Positions 11,556-21,891 of a stretch of 64,000 nt of DNA are shown here, piece after piece. The stretch spans positions 992,001 through 1,056,000 of the forward strand of contig CAOLHI010000481.1 in the NCBI GenBank assembly GCA_948474755.1, given 5' to 3'. Made by a program: the position numbers and the translations under genes. Position 1 is the first letter of the stretch; the number at the start of each line of letters is the position of its first letter. The notes under the pieces are model-generated. The model was not told where the DNA came from. It ran no database searches and saw only the letters and a list, made by a program, of their open reading frames with translations. Source of the stretch: Ctenosaura bakeri (Eukaryota; Chordata; Lepidosauria; Squamata; Iguanidae).

Positions 11556-11559
11556 TTAC

Positions 11560-11870
11560 ATACCTTCCAACTGCCTTTATTTGGAAGGGACAGGCCTCAT
11601 TAGTCTTCTTTCATCCCACTTTTTCAGCTGCTTTTAAAACGCCCCAGTTTCTCTCTCCTCCCAGCTTTTCCCCTTTGTCTTTGGCTTATTTGAATGGCTG
11701 CAAACTGAAGTCAAAGTACAAAAGTAGTTTATACTCCATTAACTTCAGTGGGGGAAAGGGAGAAGAGGGGGCAGAGTCTTGCCCTTCCCAGGAGTCTTAG
11801 ACAAAAGCAAACTGCTGCAGCTTCCTTATTAATAACTCTTCCTTGTTAATAACTCTTGCCACCACACTCT
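11560..11870 (-). repeat. Unclassified repeat Y, minus copy
   Basis: It reads as the reverse complement of 5325-5655. Landmarks are CCAGTTTCTCTCTCCTCCCA, GGCTGCAAACTGAAGTCAAA, GGGCAGAGTCTTGCCCTTCC and TATTAATAACTCTTCC. The high identity over about 300 bp supports a real dispersed family. Confidence 0.6.
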
Positions 11871-12004
11871 GCTGTTGCTTGGCCACATATGCCTTGGTTT
11901 TCACCTCTGACATGTTGGAAGATATATGGAACTCACTTCCTTTACGATGGCCACTTCCTTAGAAGGCATTGAAGGACCATTTTCTAAATTGATTGATGAA
12001 AAGA

Positions 12005-12225
12005 ATTCACCAGGTCAGAACTATGCCTGGATCTGACATTTTGGGGCTAAAAACTGAGAGCTTGGGGTGACTGACCTCTTGTGAGGGATGCCTCTGGTGA
12101 TGTTACAAGGGGCAGCTCATGGTGATGTCATAAAGCATGATACCTTACGTATCACCCACATTTGCACAGAGTAGCTGTTTAAATTTTTTAAAAAATGAGA
12201 AACACATGCACTCACTTATCAATGC
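12005..12225 (+). repeat. Unclassified repeat X
   Basis: The sequence ACCAGGTCAGAACTATGCC..TCTGACATTTTGGGG..GGTGATGTCATAAAGCATGATAC..AAAAAATGAGAAACA is repeated in recognisable form at 38295-38485 and in fragments near 39390, 43945 and 45100. No inverted ends or coding frame were seen. Confidence 0.5.
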
Positions 12226-12229
12226 AGTG

Positions 12230-12755
12230 CTCTCACCCTGAGATTTTTCGTCTGTATCCTGAGTCCCTGAAAGCTGGGAGCCATGTTGATGACTATTAAA
12301 CATGATGGCTATAATCTAAAGGAATCTCTATATTCAAGGTAATGTATGCCACACAGTTGCAGCTGTTAGGATGGTCCATGCCAGCTCCATGAACAGAAGA
12401 AGTGCTTCGCTTTCAAGTTTTTCAGAGGTACACCTATTGATATATCGCCATCTGGAGCTTATAACTATGTGCTGGGCTCTGTGACCTTGCTTTGTTTGTG
12501 AGTTTTTTCATGACCTCCATCCTGGCAGGGTGCAAGCTCTAAACAGCAAGCCCCAGCTACCTCCGGGCCCCTGACACGTCCCTTCCGTTCCTCCATTCCC
12601 TCAATTTCCTGGAGCATACTGTTGTCTGCAGGCGCATTTTAGCTACTTAACATTCCTGTGACTGGTGATGCAGAAAGGCTACTATAAATATTGTTGGAGG
12701 AATTTGTCCTTGACAATCAAGGCTTTGGCGCACAGAATGCCCTTCAGAAACTATT
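12230..12755. other. Unassigned noncoding stretch
   Basis: I recognise no feature here. Confidence 0.4.
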
Positions 12756-12759
12756 GTAG

Positions 12760-12955
12760 GTCTCTCTGTGTGTATACACCTTCAAGTCACCGGTTGACTT
12801 CTGGTGACCCCATTCATTTCATAAGGTTTTCTTGGACAAGGAATACCCAGAAATGGTTTTGCCAGTTCCTTCCTTTGAAATATAGCCTACAGCCCTTGGG
12901 CACATTCACAGTTGTGTACTTGAGCTCTCCAACCTGGTCACTGTCTTGTGTATAA
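12760..12955 (-). mobile_element. Decayed SINE, minus strand
   Basis: ACACCTTCAAGTCACCGGTTGACTTCTGGTGACCCC is the reverse complement of the SINE tail (GTCGCCATAAGTCGGAAACGACTTGAAGG type). AAGGTTTTCTTGGACAAGG follows, as in other minus copies. The head is lost. Confidence 0.55.
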
Positions 12956-12959
12956 CTCC

Positions 12960-13390
12960 CATTACCACCAGCTAAATGTGATTGGACTCATAGTTCAGCA
13001 CATCTGCAGGGCACCAGATTAGAAGAAGTTGCAGGACACTGTGGTTACTTGAGTCTGCTCTACTGTCTATAACACAGTACAGATGACTTTTTTCCCCTAG
13101 ATAAGCAGATACTTTGGCTTTCAAGAAGTTATCATCTTACTTTAATTCTGGCTTTCCTAACTTTTCCCCCTTAGATATCAGAGCACAGCTCCCATCTCTT
13201 TGGATCATTGGCTAGTCTGGCTTAAAGATGCCAGGCACTGTAGTTCTACATCTTCTGAGACTCCATGGCTGGAAATAACTCTTCTGAGTCATTTCATTTA
13301 TTCATGTCACATCTGATAACAATATTTAGGGATGACAGTTTCCCAGCTAAAGGAATTAGATTCAGCAGGCAATGCTTTTCCCACTATTGA
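12960..13390. other. Unassigned noncoding stretch
   Basis: There is a possible decayed MITE arm near 13145-13275 (CAGCTCCCATCTCTTTGGATCATTGGC and CACTGTAGTTCTACATCTTC). Nothing is firm. Confidence 0.35.
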
Positions 13391-13397
13391 CAACCAG

Positions 13398-13801
13398 GGC
13401 CTTTTTACACTACACAGTTATAGCATTATGATTCCCAGTGGTGGAGCTTGGAGTGTGCGGAGCGGGGTGTGTGAGGGGTGAGGCTGTGGTGTATGGGGGC
13501 ATGGCGAGGGCACACAGGGGCGTGGCTACTGGCAGGATGCCCCCAAAACATTGCTATCCCAGGGCAAGTCGTCCCCTCCCACCCACCCCCATGTTCCTAC
13601 GCGACTGATGATTCCACTTTAACTGCCATGGCTGCATCCTAAGAAATCTTGGAATTTGTAGTTTGATGAAGCACTAGAGACCTCTGGCAGAGAAGTTCAA
13701 GTACAACTACCTAAACTTCAATTCGCAGGATTCCACTGGATGCAACTGGGGCAATTAAAGTGGAATCATAGTGCTATAACTGTGCAGTGTGAAAGCACCC
13801 C
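13398..13801. mobile_element. M2 MITE interrupted by a hAT-like element
   Basis: The left end GGCCTTTTTACACTACACAG and right end CTGTGCAGTGTGAAAGCACC form the inverted arms, with ATTCCACTTTAACTGCC and TTAAAGTGGAATCATAG internal to them. The flanks are CAG and CTG, both CWG but not identical. A 172-bp element has jumped into the left arm at ATGATTCC. Confidence 0.7.
13436..13607. mobile_element. hAT-like MITE (CAGTGG ends), perfect 8-bp TSD
   Basis: It is flanked by identical ATGATTCC at 13428-13435 and 13608-13615. The left end is CAGTGGTGGAGCTTGGAGTG and the right end is CCTACGCGACTG. The interior is GC-rich. It belongs to the family at 20707-20933, 49165-49355 and 55371-55710 and interrupts the M2 element around it. 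Confidence 0.8.
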
Positions 13802-13804
13802 TGG

Positions 13805-14280
13805 TGAGGGCTAGGGGCTGGAATTTACCTGGTGGATTTCTGCTTTGCACAGCACATCTTGTTAGGAGGGAAGACTAAGAATGACTCAAACTTAAATCAG
13901 AGAGTTAGTAAGCATTGTACACATCTTTCTGGATTCTCAGAGATTCAAGAGGGAAAATCTAAAGCACAGTCATTATGTCCTTTATTTTTCATTATGAAAA
14001 CAGCCCAAGTCATGCAGAAAAATACTTTCTATGGTCTGAGGCAAGAAAAATAATCAGCTTTTGAATTTTAATAACAGTTACAAAAACCCCTTCAGTCTCC
14101 AAATGAATTTCATTAGTACACATTTTTGTTTTTCACAACCTGACCTGTTTTCTATTTTTCCAGAAGGACAGGATTCAAACCAGTGACTGGAAATTGCAGA
14201 GAACAGATTTTGAGTAAACATTAGGAGAACCTTCCTAATAATGAGCTCTCTTTGGCAGTAGAAAAGGCATCCTCAGAAGG
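13805..14280. other. Unassigned noncoding stretch
   Basis: I recognise no feature here. Confidence 0.4.
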
Positions 14281-14285
14281 TTACA

Positions 14286-14396
14286 AGTTCACTTTTACTG
14301 AAGTAAATACTGGACAGCCACCTGTCTCGGATGCTGCTCTGAACTGGGGGTTGGACTAGATAATCTTCAAGATCCCTTCCAACTCTAGAGTCCATA
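14286..14396 (+). mobile_element. CR1 LINE 3' end fragment
   Basis: The block CTGGACAGCCACCTGTC, GGATGCTGCTCTGAACTGGG, GGTTGGACTAGATAATC and CTTCCAACTCTAGAGTC is the plus-strand CR1 3' UTR. It corresponds to the reverse complement of the CR1 ends at 26090, 36580 and 51270. Confidence 0.75.
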
Positions 14397-14530
14397 AACA
14401 TATATTTATTTATTAAAATAGTTTCATTCTTCTCTGTACTATGAGATATCAAGGAAGTGTACAGATAAAAATCTGAACAACAAGAAACCACTTAGTCTTA
14501 AAACGTATCAGACCATTAAGTGATTAAAAC
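14397..14530 (-). repeat. L2-like LINE 3' end fragment
   Basis: TATTTATTTATTAAAATAG followed by CTCTGTACTATGAGATATCAAGG and a long AAAATGATTAAAAC-like AT-rich tract matches the layout of the minus-strand L2-like block at 28170-29260. The identity is weak. Confidence 0.35.
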
Positions 14531-14599
14531 AAATGAAAACAGTTTAAAGTTCGTACAGATACGGGCAAAACTGAAGGACCCTGAAGATTTATTTATATT

Positions 14600-14622
14600 T
14601 TTATATATATATATATATATAT
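14600..14622. repeat. (TA)n microsatellite
   Basis: A run of about ten TA units lies inside an AT-rich stretch that continues to 14915. Confidence 0.85.
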
Positions 14623-14914
14623 GAACATAAATTAAATAATTAAAAACAAGAAAAATGTATCATCAAAGTTAATCATTCTTGAAATTTTACAATTGTTCAA
14701 ACCTCCACCTTGATTCCATTTTTTGCATTTTCCCCAAATTACATCCTCTTCTAGTATGTATCTTACAACCTCCTTTATATATATTACCTTTTTCTTATCA
14801 ATTATGTTCATTATAATATACACATTTAAACCAGTATTAATCCATTTAAACGCTAAAACAGCTGAACATCCTTTAAATATTGTTATTGGACCCTGAAGGT
14901 TTATAACCACCACT

Positions 14915-15110
14915 GTTGTTGTTGAGTGCCTTCAAATTGTTTCTGGCTTCTGGAAACCCTAATGCAAACCTATCATGGGGTTTTCTGGGGCTGAGAGCAT
15001 GTGACTTTCCCAAGGTCACCCTATGGATTTTCATGACTGAGCGGGAAAACGAACCCTGGTCTCCAGAGTCATAGTCCAATATTCAAACCACTAAGCTATG
15101 CTGATTCTCA
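14915..15110 (-). mobile_element. tRNA-derived CORE-like SINE
   Basis: It reads as the reverse complement of the SINE and begins with its tail, GTTGTTGTTGAGTGCCTTCAAATTG. Then follow CTATCATGGGGTTTTC, TTCCCAAGGTCACCCTATGG (CORE), a B-box complement CGAACCCTGGTCTCC, and AAACCACTAAGCTATGCTG (A-box side). It is nearly full length. Confidence 0.85.
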
Positions 15111-15114
15111 TAAC

Positions 15115-15730
15115 CACCCTATATATCTGTACTCATGATAAGAATAAGTCCTATTCAATTAAGTGTGGCCAACTCCCAGGTTAGAAGGTACAAGACTGCA
15201 ACCCAAAACCAACAGAGTAAGTTTATATTAACTGAGTGTGAAACATATTTTAATATCAGCGCCAGTTGAGTCTTTTCAGGTTCAGTTTTCCATCCTGCAC
15301 AAATTTATTGCAACACAAACACTAAACTTGTCAATTTCTATGCTTGCCCTTGCTTCTCTGCCCTTAACACCAACTTGTTTTGCAAACAGGTAAAGATTTT
15401 GACACTGTTTTCTGTTGAGCAAGATGCTTTTAAAGGCAGAAGAATAGACCTGTTGTCTATAGAAGAATAGAAGAATTATGTCCTTTAGAAGAATAGACCT
15501 GCTGTTTTTAACCTGGTCAGCTGTCACAAAAAATTCCAGAGACTGGAAAAATTTCTTTTATCAGATAACAGCAGCCAGAGCCTTCCAGCCAACACAGCCC
15601 ATGACCACAGTGGCTGGGGGATTTGGAGAGCTGTAATCTAAATATAGCTCTCCCAATCTCTGCCCACATCCTACTATATTTGATAAAGCTTATTCCATTC
15701 CTTCCAGTCTACTTAGGGAAAGTTGCACCT
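15115..15730. other. Unassigned noncoding stretch
   Basis: A local duplication of AGAAGAATAGACCTG.TGT occurs at 15437-15456 and 15486-15505. I recognise no gene. Confidence 0.4.
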
Positions 15731-15734
15731 TTTG

Positions 15735-16390
15735 TTGTTATTTGCTGTCAAGTTGATTTCAGCTTATGATGACCTTTATGAATTAGAGAAATCTAAGATC
15801 CCTTGGTAATCCACTGACTTGCACAGGTCTTACAAACTCAAGGTTATGGTCTCCTTGATTGAGTCAATGGCCCTGTAGTGCAGTCTTCCTCTTTTCCCAT
15901 TGTCTCCCACTTTACCAAGCATGATTGTCTTTTCCAGTAAGCCATGTTTTCTCATGATATGTCCAAAGTACAATAGCCTCAGTGTGGTTGTTTTGGTTTC
16001 CAGGAAGAGTTCAGGTTTGATTTGTTCCAAGATCATTCATTTTAGTTTTTAACAGTCCATGTTATGTGTAGAAGCCTTCCCCAGCACTGCATTTCAAGTG
16101 AACTGAGTTTCTTCCTATCAGCTTTCTTCATTGCCCAGAACCCTGCATAGAAACCACTAATGCTATGACCTGCATGATTCTAACTTTAATATTTAATGGT
16201 ATGTCTTTGCACGTATCTAGGTTCTTATCTAGTTCTTTTGTGGTTGCCTTTCCAGCTCTTAGTCTTCATCTGAGTTCTTGACTGCTGTCCCCATTTTGAA
16301 TCATGAGTAAGCCAAGGTATAGGATATCTTTCACTATGCACACTTACTGTGTGTCTATTGGTGAAACTTTTAATTTTGCAAACAGTAGAT
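15735..16390 (-). mobile_element. RTE/BovB-like LINE, decayed
   Basis: The minus-strand frame at 15830-16036 encodes ILEQIKPELFLETKTTTLRL, LYFGHIMRKHGLLEKTIMLG and RGRLHYRAIDSIKE. These match the plus-strand element at 59231-59740 and the RTE/BovB C-terminal domain. The fragment extends upstream through the TTCATTGCCCAGAACC region and TATCTAGTTCTTTTGTGGTTGCC. Stops and frame breaks are present, so it is inactive. Confidence 0.8.
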
Positions 16391-16396
16391 TTGCAA

Positions 16397-17145
16397 ACAG
16401 CCAATATAGTGTAGTAGTTTGTGTCTCTAGAGTCCGGTGTCATGGGTTTCCAGGACCTAGACTCAGACACAGAGTCTGAGGCAGTAGAACCTGCTCTGAG
16501 CCATGACACAAGATACTGCTACAGCAGAACCTGCAGAGCAGACAGTACCACCACCCACCCCAGGGACAGAAGTGTCAGCACCTGCAGGGACCCCTGCTCA
16601 TTCAGGCACAGAGAATGATCTATCCATACCTACATTCACCCAGTGTAGACACCAAAAGGGTTTCCTGTGTCGCTCCCAGAGAATGTATGCCAAGCACCAA
16701 TTAATCAGGCACCAGCTGCGCTGACCCTGGAGCCTATAAGAACTGAGCCTTTCCCCTCTTTTATCAGCAATCAACTGACCATTTCTCCCGTACATGCTTC
16801 TGGTTCCTTTCTTTGCCTGTGTTTCTGCCTTTTACTTGTGTTTGTTTTGCCTGACTCTGATTTATGGACATTGTTGGGACCATTATTGCTTCTTGTTTGC
16901 AAAGCTGTTTCCTTGCTTAAGTAAACTGACCACTTAAGTTATTGCTGAGTTTCTGACCTGTGTTTGTTATCAGCTTCTCCTGGCTGCCAGCCCAGACCAA
17001 GCTTGGACATCCAGGTTCAAATATCTGCTCAGCCGTGGGAACTCACTGGATGATTTTGGGCAAATCACATTCTCTCAACCTCAGAGGAAGGCAAGGCAAA
17101 CCCCCTCTGAAATAATCTTGCTAAGAAAACACCAAGATAGATTTG
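16397..17145 (+). mobile_element. tRNA-derived SINE split by an LTR
   Basis: The head CAGCCAATATAGTGTAGTAGTTTG..TCTAGAGTCC (16398-16437) continues after the inserted LTR with CAGGTTCAAATATCTGCTCAG (B box), TTTTGGGCAAATCACATTCTCTCAACCTCAG and AATAATCTTGCTAAGAAAAC. The join restores a normal SINE, which dates the LTR as younger. The tail runs directly into the next SINE. Confidence 0.85.
16438..17009. mobile_element. Solo LTR with TGTC...GACA ends
   Basis: It is 572 bp long, starts TGTCATGGG and ends CTTGGACA. The flanks are TCCGG (16433-16437) and TCCAG (17010-17014), a 5-bp TSD with one transition, inside a SINE. A TATA-like CTATAAGAACTG lies at 16734. The length and 5-bp TSD suggest a Ty3/gypsy-type or short ERV LTR. 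The frames of 65 to 85 codons within it are not gene-like. Confidence 0.7.
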
Positions 17146-17388
17146 TCTTAGACAGCCAGGGTAGTGTAGTAATTAAGGAATTGGACTACAACTCTGGAGA
17201 CCAAGGTTTGAATCCCCACTTGGCCATGGAAATCCATTGGGTGATCATGGGTATGTCACATTCTCTCAGTCTCAGAGGAAGGCAAAGACACCCCCCTAAC
17301 AAATACTGCCAAAAACCTCCTCTGATTTGTTCACCATATGGTCACCATAAGTTGCCAATGACCTGAAGGCACACAACAACAGATAAAA
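17146..17388 (+). mobile_element. tRNA-derived CORE-like SINE, full length
   Basis: It has an A-box-like GTAGTGTAGTAATTAAGG, a B box GGTTTGAATCCCC, the CORE segment GGGTGATCATGGGTATGTCACATTCTCTCAGTCTCAG, and the tail CCATAAGTTGCCAATGACCTGAAGGCACACAACAACAG. It directly follows another SINE of the same strand. Confidence 0.9.
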
Positions 17389-17389
17389 C

Positions 17390-18238
17390 CCTGCCAACAT
17401 ACTGCACTTTTGAGGTCTTATTGCTTTCAGAGGAATATTTACATTGATGCTTAATGTTGCAATTACAAATTCACTTACTATGAAACAAGCTGATCTGCAC
17501 TTAGAGAGAATTACTTTTGAATAAACATGGATAGGATTGCATTGTACAGTGCTCAACTTGAATGCAATGGGCCTTACTTAACAGTGTCTAAATTTTGCTA
17601 GTTCATGTGCTTCCTTAATAGTTCCAACTTAATTTTAATGATAAACACCTATTTGTGGTAGATATGTTCCCACGATTGGTAACTTGGAGCAGAGATAGGT
17701 AGAGCTACTCTTTTGGACTCAGATACCTTCAGATAGGATTGATAGTGACCATGTTATTTGGGAGCTGTACTCCAAAGCAGAAGCTTTTTTCAAGCCCTAA
17801 AATTGCTCGCTGTCTGTTTTGTGTCACCTTGAATGTCTTGTATCACAAGTGGCAAGAATGAATGCTGGAATTAGGTGACACAGAGCTCTAAGATGCTGGT
17901 TTCGTGCCAAGAAGGTTGCCTTTCTGTGCGCATGCTGCAATGACATCTCTGAGCTCACCCAAGATGACCAGGTTTGCCAGCTCTGATCCCGCTCTGAGCT
18001 GATTTGACCCTCAGAGATCAAAAATAATTCACTGTAGTAAAAGTTGAGCATTTAAAAGAACCTGTTTGTTTGTTTGTTAATGAGTCACTGTTCCACCAGG
18101 ATTGAAAGCACCCATTATGATATACATCAGTTAAAAGCACCAAACCAGTAAATAGTGTTTTAAATCCTAAATAGTGTAAACTCACCATAAAATAAAAGAA
18201 GAAATGAAAACAATAATGAGGTCACCAGAGCATCAAAC
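17390..18238. other. Unassigned noncoding stretch
   Basis: I recognise no gene or repeat. A (TTTG)n-like run lies at 18066-18078. Confidence 0.4.
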
Positions 18239-18239
18239 T

Positions 18240-19350
18240 TAAGGATATTGTTGTTGTGTGCCTTAAAGTTGTTTCTGACTTGCGGCAATCCTAAGATGAA
18301 TCTATCACAGGGTTTTCTGGAGCTGAGAATGTGTGACATGTCCAAGGTTACCCGGTGGGCTTTCATGGCTGAGTGGGAAACCAAACCCAGGTTTCCAGAG
18401 TTGTAATGCGATGCTCAAACTCCTACACCATTATTACCCTGATTTTTGGAGTCCCTTGAGAGACACCTCAATGTGCTCCACGTGATGGTGAATGGAAACT
18501 AGCCAGAGCAAAAGCAACAGCAATGCGAGAGGCAGGGTAACCCAGTGGGGTCTTTTACTCAGTTTTTATAGGCCAAATCAAAAACCAAACAAGAATATCC
18601 AATAAATGATTTTACTGAATGAAAGTCTCATGCAGCAATCACTCACACACTCACTCGAGACCTATTAAGAAGCAAAAGAGAGGAAATTGGATAGGGGAGT
18701 ATTGAGGGGGTTGCAGCTGGGGTAATACTGCACCTTTTCCTGAAGTCCTTGGTCCAGGAAGACAGTGGAGAAGTGGGGCTCAGCACAGAGAGGGCTAAGG
18801 GGATACTCAGTGGACAGAGAAATGGTCACTTGGGATGACCAGGAGTGATCCAAAGAACTGCTCAAAAATTGGGACTATTTGTAAGTGAAAAAGTACCTAG
18901 AGGACTAATCCTTTCCCGGGGAGAACAATGGGTGTTGCAGTGGGCACGAAACTCCACAATGGTAATTTCCTTTGTGTGATGGGATTACAGGGTGTTACCA
19001 CAGTCTCAGGATCTTCGACTGTGTTTTGTGGTGTGACTTCTTGTAAATGGTCCTTGCCTGATGGGACATTTGCTCAACTTGGGGCAGACACGCTAATCCC
19101 CTCAAGTCGGCTTCTCAGGGGCTGAGGACCCTTTGTTTAATGTGGGTTTGCACAGCTTGAGGTCTCCTGGGACTACGTGACTGGGGATTTTACTGGCCTG
19201 ACCTGGTTTTGAATTGTTTGACCATTGCTGCCTACGTGCTGATCCAGGTGACTTCTCAGGCACATTGAATCGTATTTTAATATCAAAATTGTAGACCTCG
19301 GGATAGGGTTTTTCCAGTGAGATAACACCATGCTGGTATACAACACTACT
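18240..19350 (-). mobile_element. tRNA-derived SINE split by a family A LTR
   Basis: The minus-strand SINE runs from its tail GATATTGTTGTTGTGTGCCTTAAAG to CAAACTCCTACACCAT at 18431. It resumes after the LTR with CCATGCTGGTATAC at 19328. The duplicated CCAT is the LTR target site. Confidence 0.85.
18432..19327 (-). mobile_element. Solo LTR, family A, TSD CCAT
   Basis: This 896-bp LTR lies in reverse orientation and is flanked by CCAT on both sides (18428-18431 and 19328-19331). Read on the minus strand it ends CAGGGTAAtA and starts TGTTATCTCACTGG. It aligns over its whole length with 40339-41246. There is no internal retroviral sequence, so the provirus was lost by LTR-LTR recombination. Confidence 0.88.
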
Positions 19351-20698
19351 ATTGCCCAGTGTAACAAATCTTTTTCAAGAAATCATATGAAGTTTAGTCC
19401 ACTAATTGGTCAGTTGCATTTGCTTGTGAGTAACAAGTACAGTTTTGAATCGAGAAGCTGAATTAGACAAGCAGTCAGAAGGACAGGATTCTCCATAGCA
19501 CCTGAGGCAAAGGTCCGAGAAAGGGAGATCACCAGTCCTATTCTCTCCAAGAGATGAAAATGAGAAAGGAAGATGGTCAAGACGAATAGGTGAGAAGAGG
19601 CGGGTACTCCTGCCATAGCCTTCCAGAACCTTGCTTGAGGTAGTTGCTTCATCTTACCCAATGCTAGGTCCAGCCATTAGCCCACCTCTTTTTCTCTATA
19701 AAGAAGTTTGTTTTGTTTAGAAGAACTTTCGGTAAGTGAGCCTCCATTGGAATCTTGGAATGATATACAACAAACACATGTTTATTGCCTCAATGAAATT
19801 TGGGTTTGAATTAAGTTGTAGTCCAGATGATTTTTTTAAAAAAAGTCAGATTTGGGAAGCAAAAATACAGATTCTTTTTTTCTTCTTTCTGCAGTGCAGA
19901 GTTATTCTGTATCCCTAGATAGTATGCCAGCTGTACTTGTAAAACAGAAATAGGCTGTTATCCCTAAGCTGGTGGTTTCTAAGAAGGTATTATCTGACGC
20001 TGCTCTGATGCAAACAAGGGTTGTCATGACACTGAGCCTTTAGCTATTTTGCAAAGCCCTTCGCCTAATTATATGACTGCAATTCAGATCCACTGGATGA
20101 AATCCATTAGGCAGCCGCTTAAAATGAACATGAAACTTTCTCAGTGATAAAGCAAGTGACTATAAACCCAGTGCAGATGACAAGTCTGTTTTCAAAAAAA
20201 GAAGTACAATTCAGAAATTAGCTAATGCAGCCATCTTTGCAGTTTCAACCACCAAATTGAACATTGGATTTAATGTTACTTGGTCACCCTAATAGTGGTG
20301 ATCAGTGAGCTTCAACAAACAAAGTTTTCGGTCAACTAATGGCTAAATGGACCATTATCTAAATGTTACCAATAGGACGACTCTCAAAAAGGGCTGTTTG
20401 GGGCATTTTGGTCCTCCAGACTCCAGGAAGAAGCATCAATGAAAGTTCAGGATGTAAAGCATATTTGCTTCATATACTTCATAACCTGAGGTTTTAATAT
20501 TACTGAATCTGAAAAAGTGGGTTTATATCCATAAAAGCTCATGCTAAAAAGAAAACCAGTTAATCTTAAGGGTGTTGCCACATTTATTTTTTTCTCCCCC
20601 CTTCCTCCTTTTTATGGTGTTGGAGGCTAACACAGCTACTTCTTTGAAAACTTCTATAATCATGTAGTTAGCCGGTGATTAAGCTACACCACCCTTCT
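19351..20698. other. Unassigned stretch, low repeat content
   Basis: Between about 19900 and 20560 I see no repeat motif, no strong codon bias and no long ORF. The sequence appears single copy within this window, so it is a reasonable place to test for conserved noncoding DNA. Confidence 0.4.
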
Positions 20699-20706
20699 GC
20701 TGAATA

Positions 20707-20933
20707 CAGTTGCATAGGGATACGGGGGACAATGAGGGTGGTGCGCCCTGGGTGGCAATGTTTTTGAGGCATCCTGGCTCATAGCCATGCCCCCATGCAC
20801 TACAGCCACGCCCCTATGCACTACGGGCATGCCTCCGTGCACCGTGGCCATGCTCCCACGCACTGTGACTATGCCCCCTGTGCCGTAGTGCCCCCTCCTC
20901 CCCACCCCCCATGCACTCCAAGCTCTACTGCCG
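20707..20933. mobile_element. hAT-like MITE with 21-bp minisatellite, TSD GCTGAATA
   Basis: It is flanked by identical GCTGAATA at 20699-20706 and 20934-20941. The interior (about 20780-20888) holds five units of about 21 bp of the form TACAGCCACGCCCCTATGCAC. Because 21 is a multiple of three, the minus strand shows a 73-codon frame of repeated heptads such as VVHGGMA. This frame is an artefact of the repeat. Confidence 0.85.
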
Positions 20934-20944
20934 GCTGAATACTG

Positions 20945-21450
20945 CCATTATGCAACCAATATTGAATATGCCAGTATGCCTGCTTAGAGTCCCGTGAATA
21001 CAAAGTGGCTGTTTCTGCAATCTCAGTGAATCAAGTACTACCCTGGAAGCACTAATGAATAGTTATGCATTGTTTAAGAATGTACAGCTGCATGGCTGGA
21101 ATTGGGTTAGTTCTAACTAGAGTCAAGTTGGGCTGAGTGTTGAATCAGTTTTTGAATGTACTTAAATCCAAACGATTCAGTGTAGTTGAAACTACTCCAG
21201 AATGGCTGTGGGGGAAAAAGGTACAACTGTATGTGTAAGTGAACTTATACTTGTACTTTTCTGGGTGTTGCCCCATCATTGTATTCAACTTATGGTTGCA
21301 CAAGCAGAGTTACACAACTGTAGCAATTTCACATGGGCCTAAATCCTATTGTTAGTTATTACTAAAGTAGAGCCATTGAATCAACTGGATTTACTTTATG
21401 GGTTTAGTCAACATTCAACCATTGACTGAAAGGATCTGCTCTAGTTAGGG
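20945..21450. other. Unassigned noncoding stretch
   Basis: I recognise no feature. Phrases such as CCTAAATCCTATTGTTAGTTATTACTAAAGTAGAGCC recur at about 25325-25385, which hints at another old repeat. Confidence 0.4.
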
Positions 21451-21454
21451 CTAA

Positions 21455-21655
21455 GGCCATTTCCACACTACACTGTTATAGTGCTATTATTCCACTTTCA
21501 ACCTCCTATGGAATCCTGGGGTTTGCAGTTGAGGGAGGGGCATTTAGAATTCTCAGCCAGAGAGCTGTTTGACCTCAGTAAACTATAAACCCCAGAATTC
21601 CACAGGATGTTAAAAGTGGAATAATAGCACTGTAACAGTGGAGTGCAGAAATGAC
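21455..21655. mobile_element. M1 MITE, long form
   Basis: The left arm GGCCATTTCCACACTACACTG..CCTATGGAATCCTGGGG pairs with the right arm AACCCCAGAATTCCACAGGATG..GTGCAGAAATGAC. The asymmetric middle contains CAGCCAGAGAGCTGTTTGACC. The left flank is TAA and the right flank TTA, so the TSD is not clean. Confidence 0.75.
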
Positions 21656-21891
21656 TTATTCAACAGGTTTCCAGCCATGTAGTTGTTCATTCTTGGATGG
21701 TGTATGTATTTATCAGTATCTTCATTGTGCTGCTGGTTTCACCAGAATTGCTGAAGAGAACTCACACATATGTGTGACATCAACAGCAGCTCAGCCATGG
21801 AAATGAAAATCATTCAGTTCTAGGCAAAATATATTGGCGGGGGGGAGATGATTTAGAAGAAAGAGGAGTGAGCATCTTCAATGAGTCCCAG

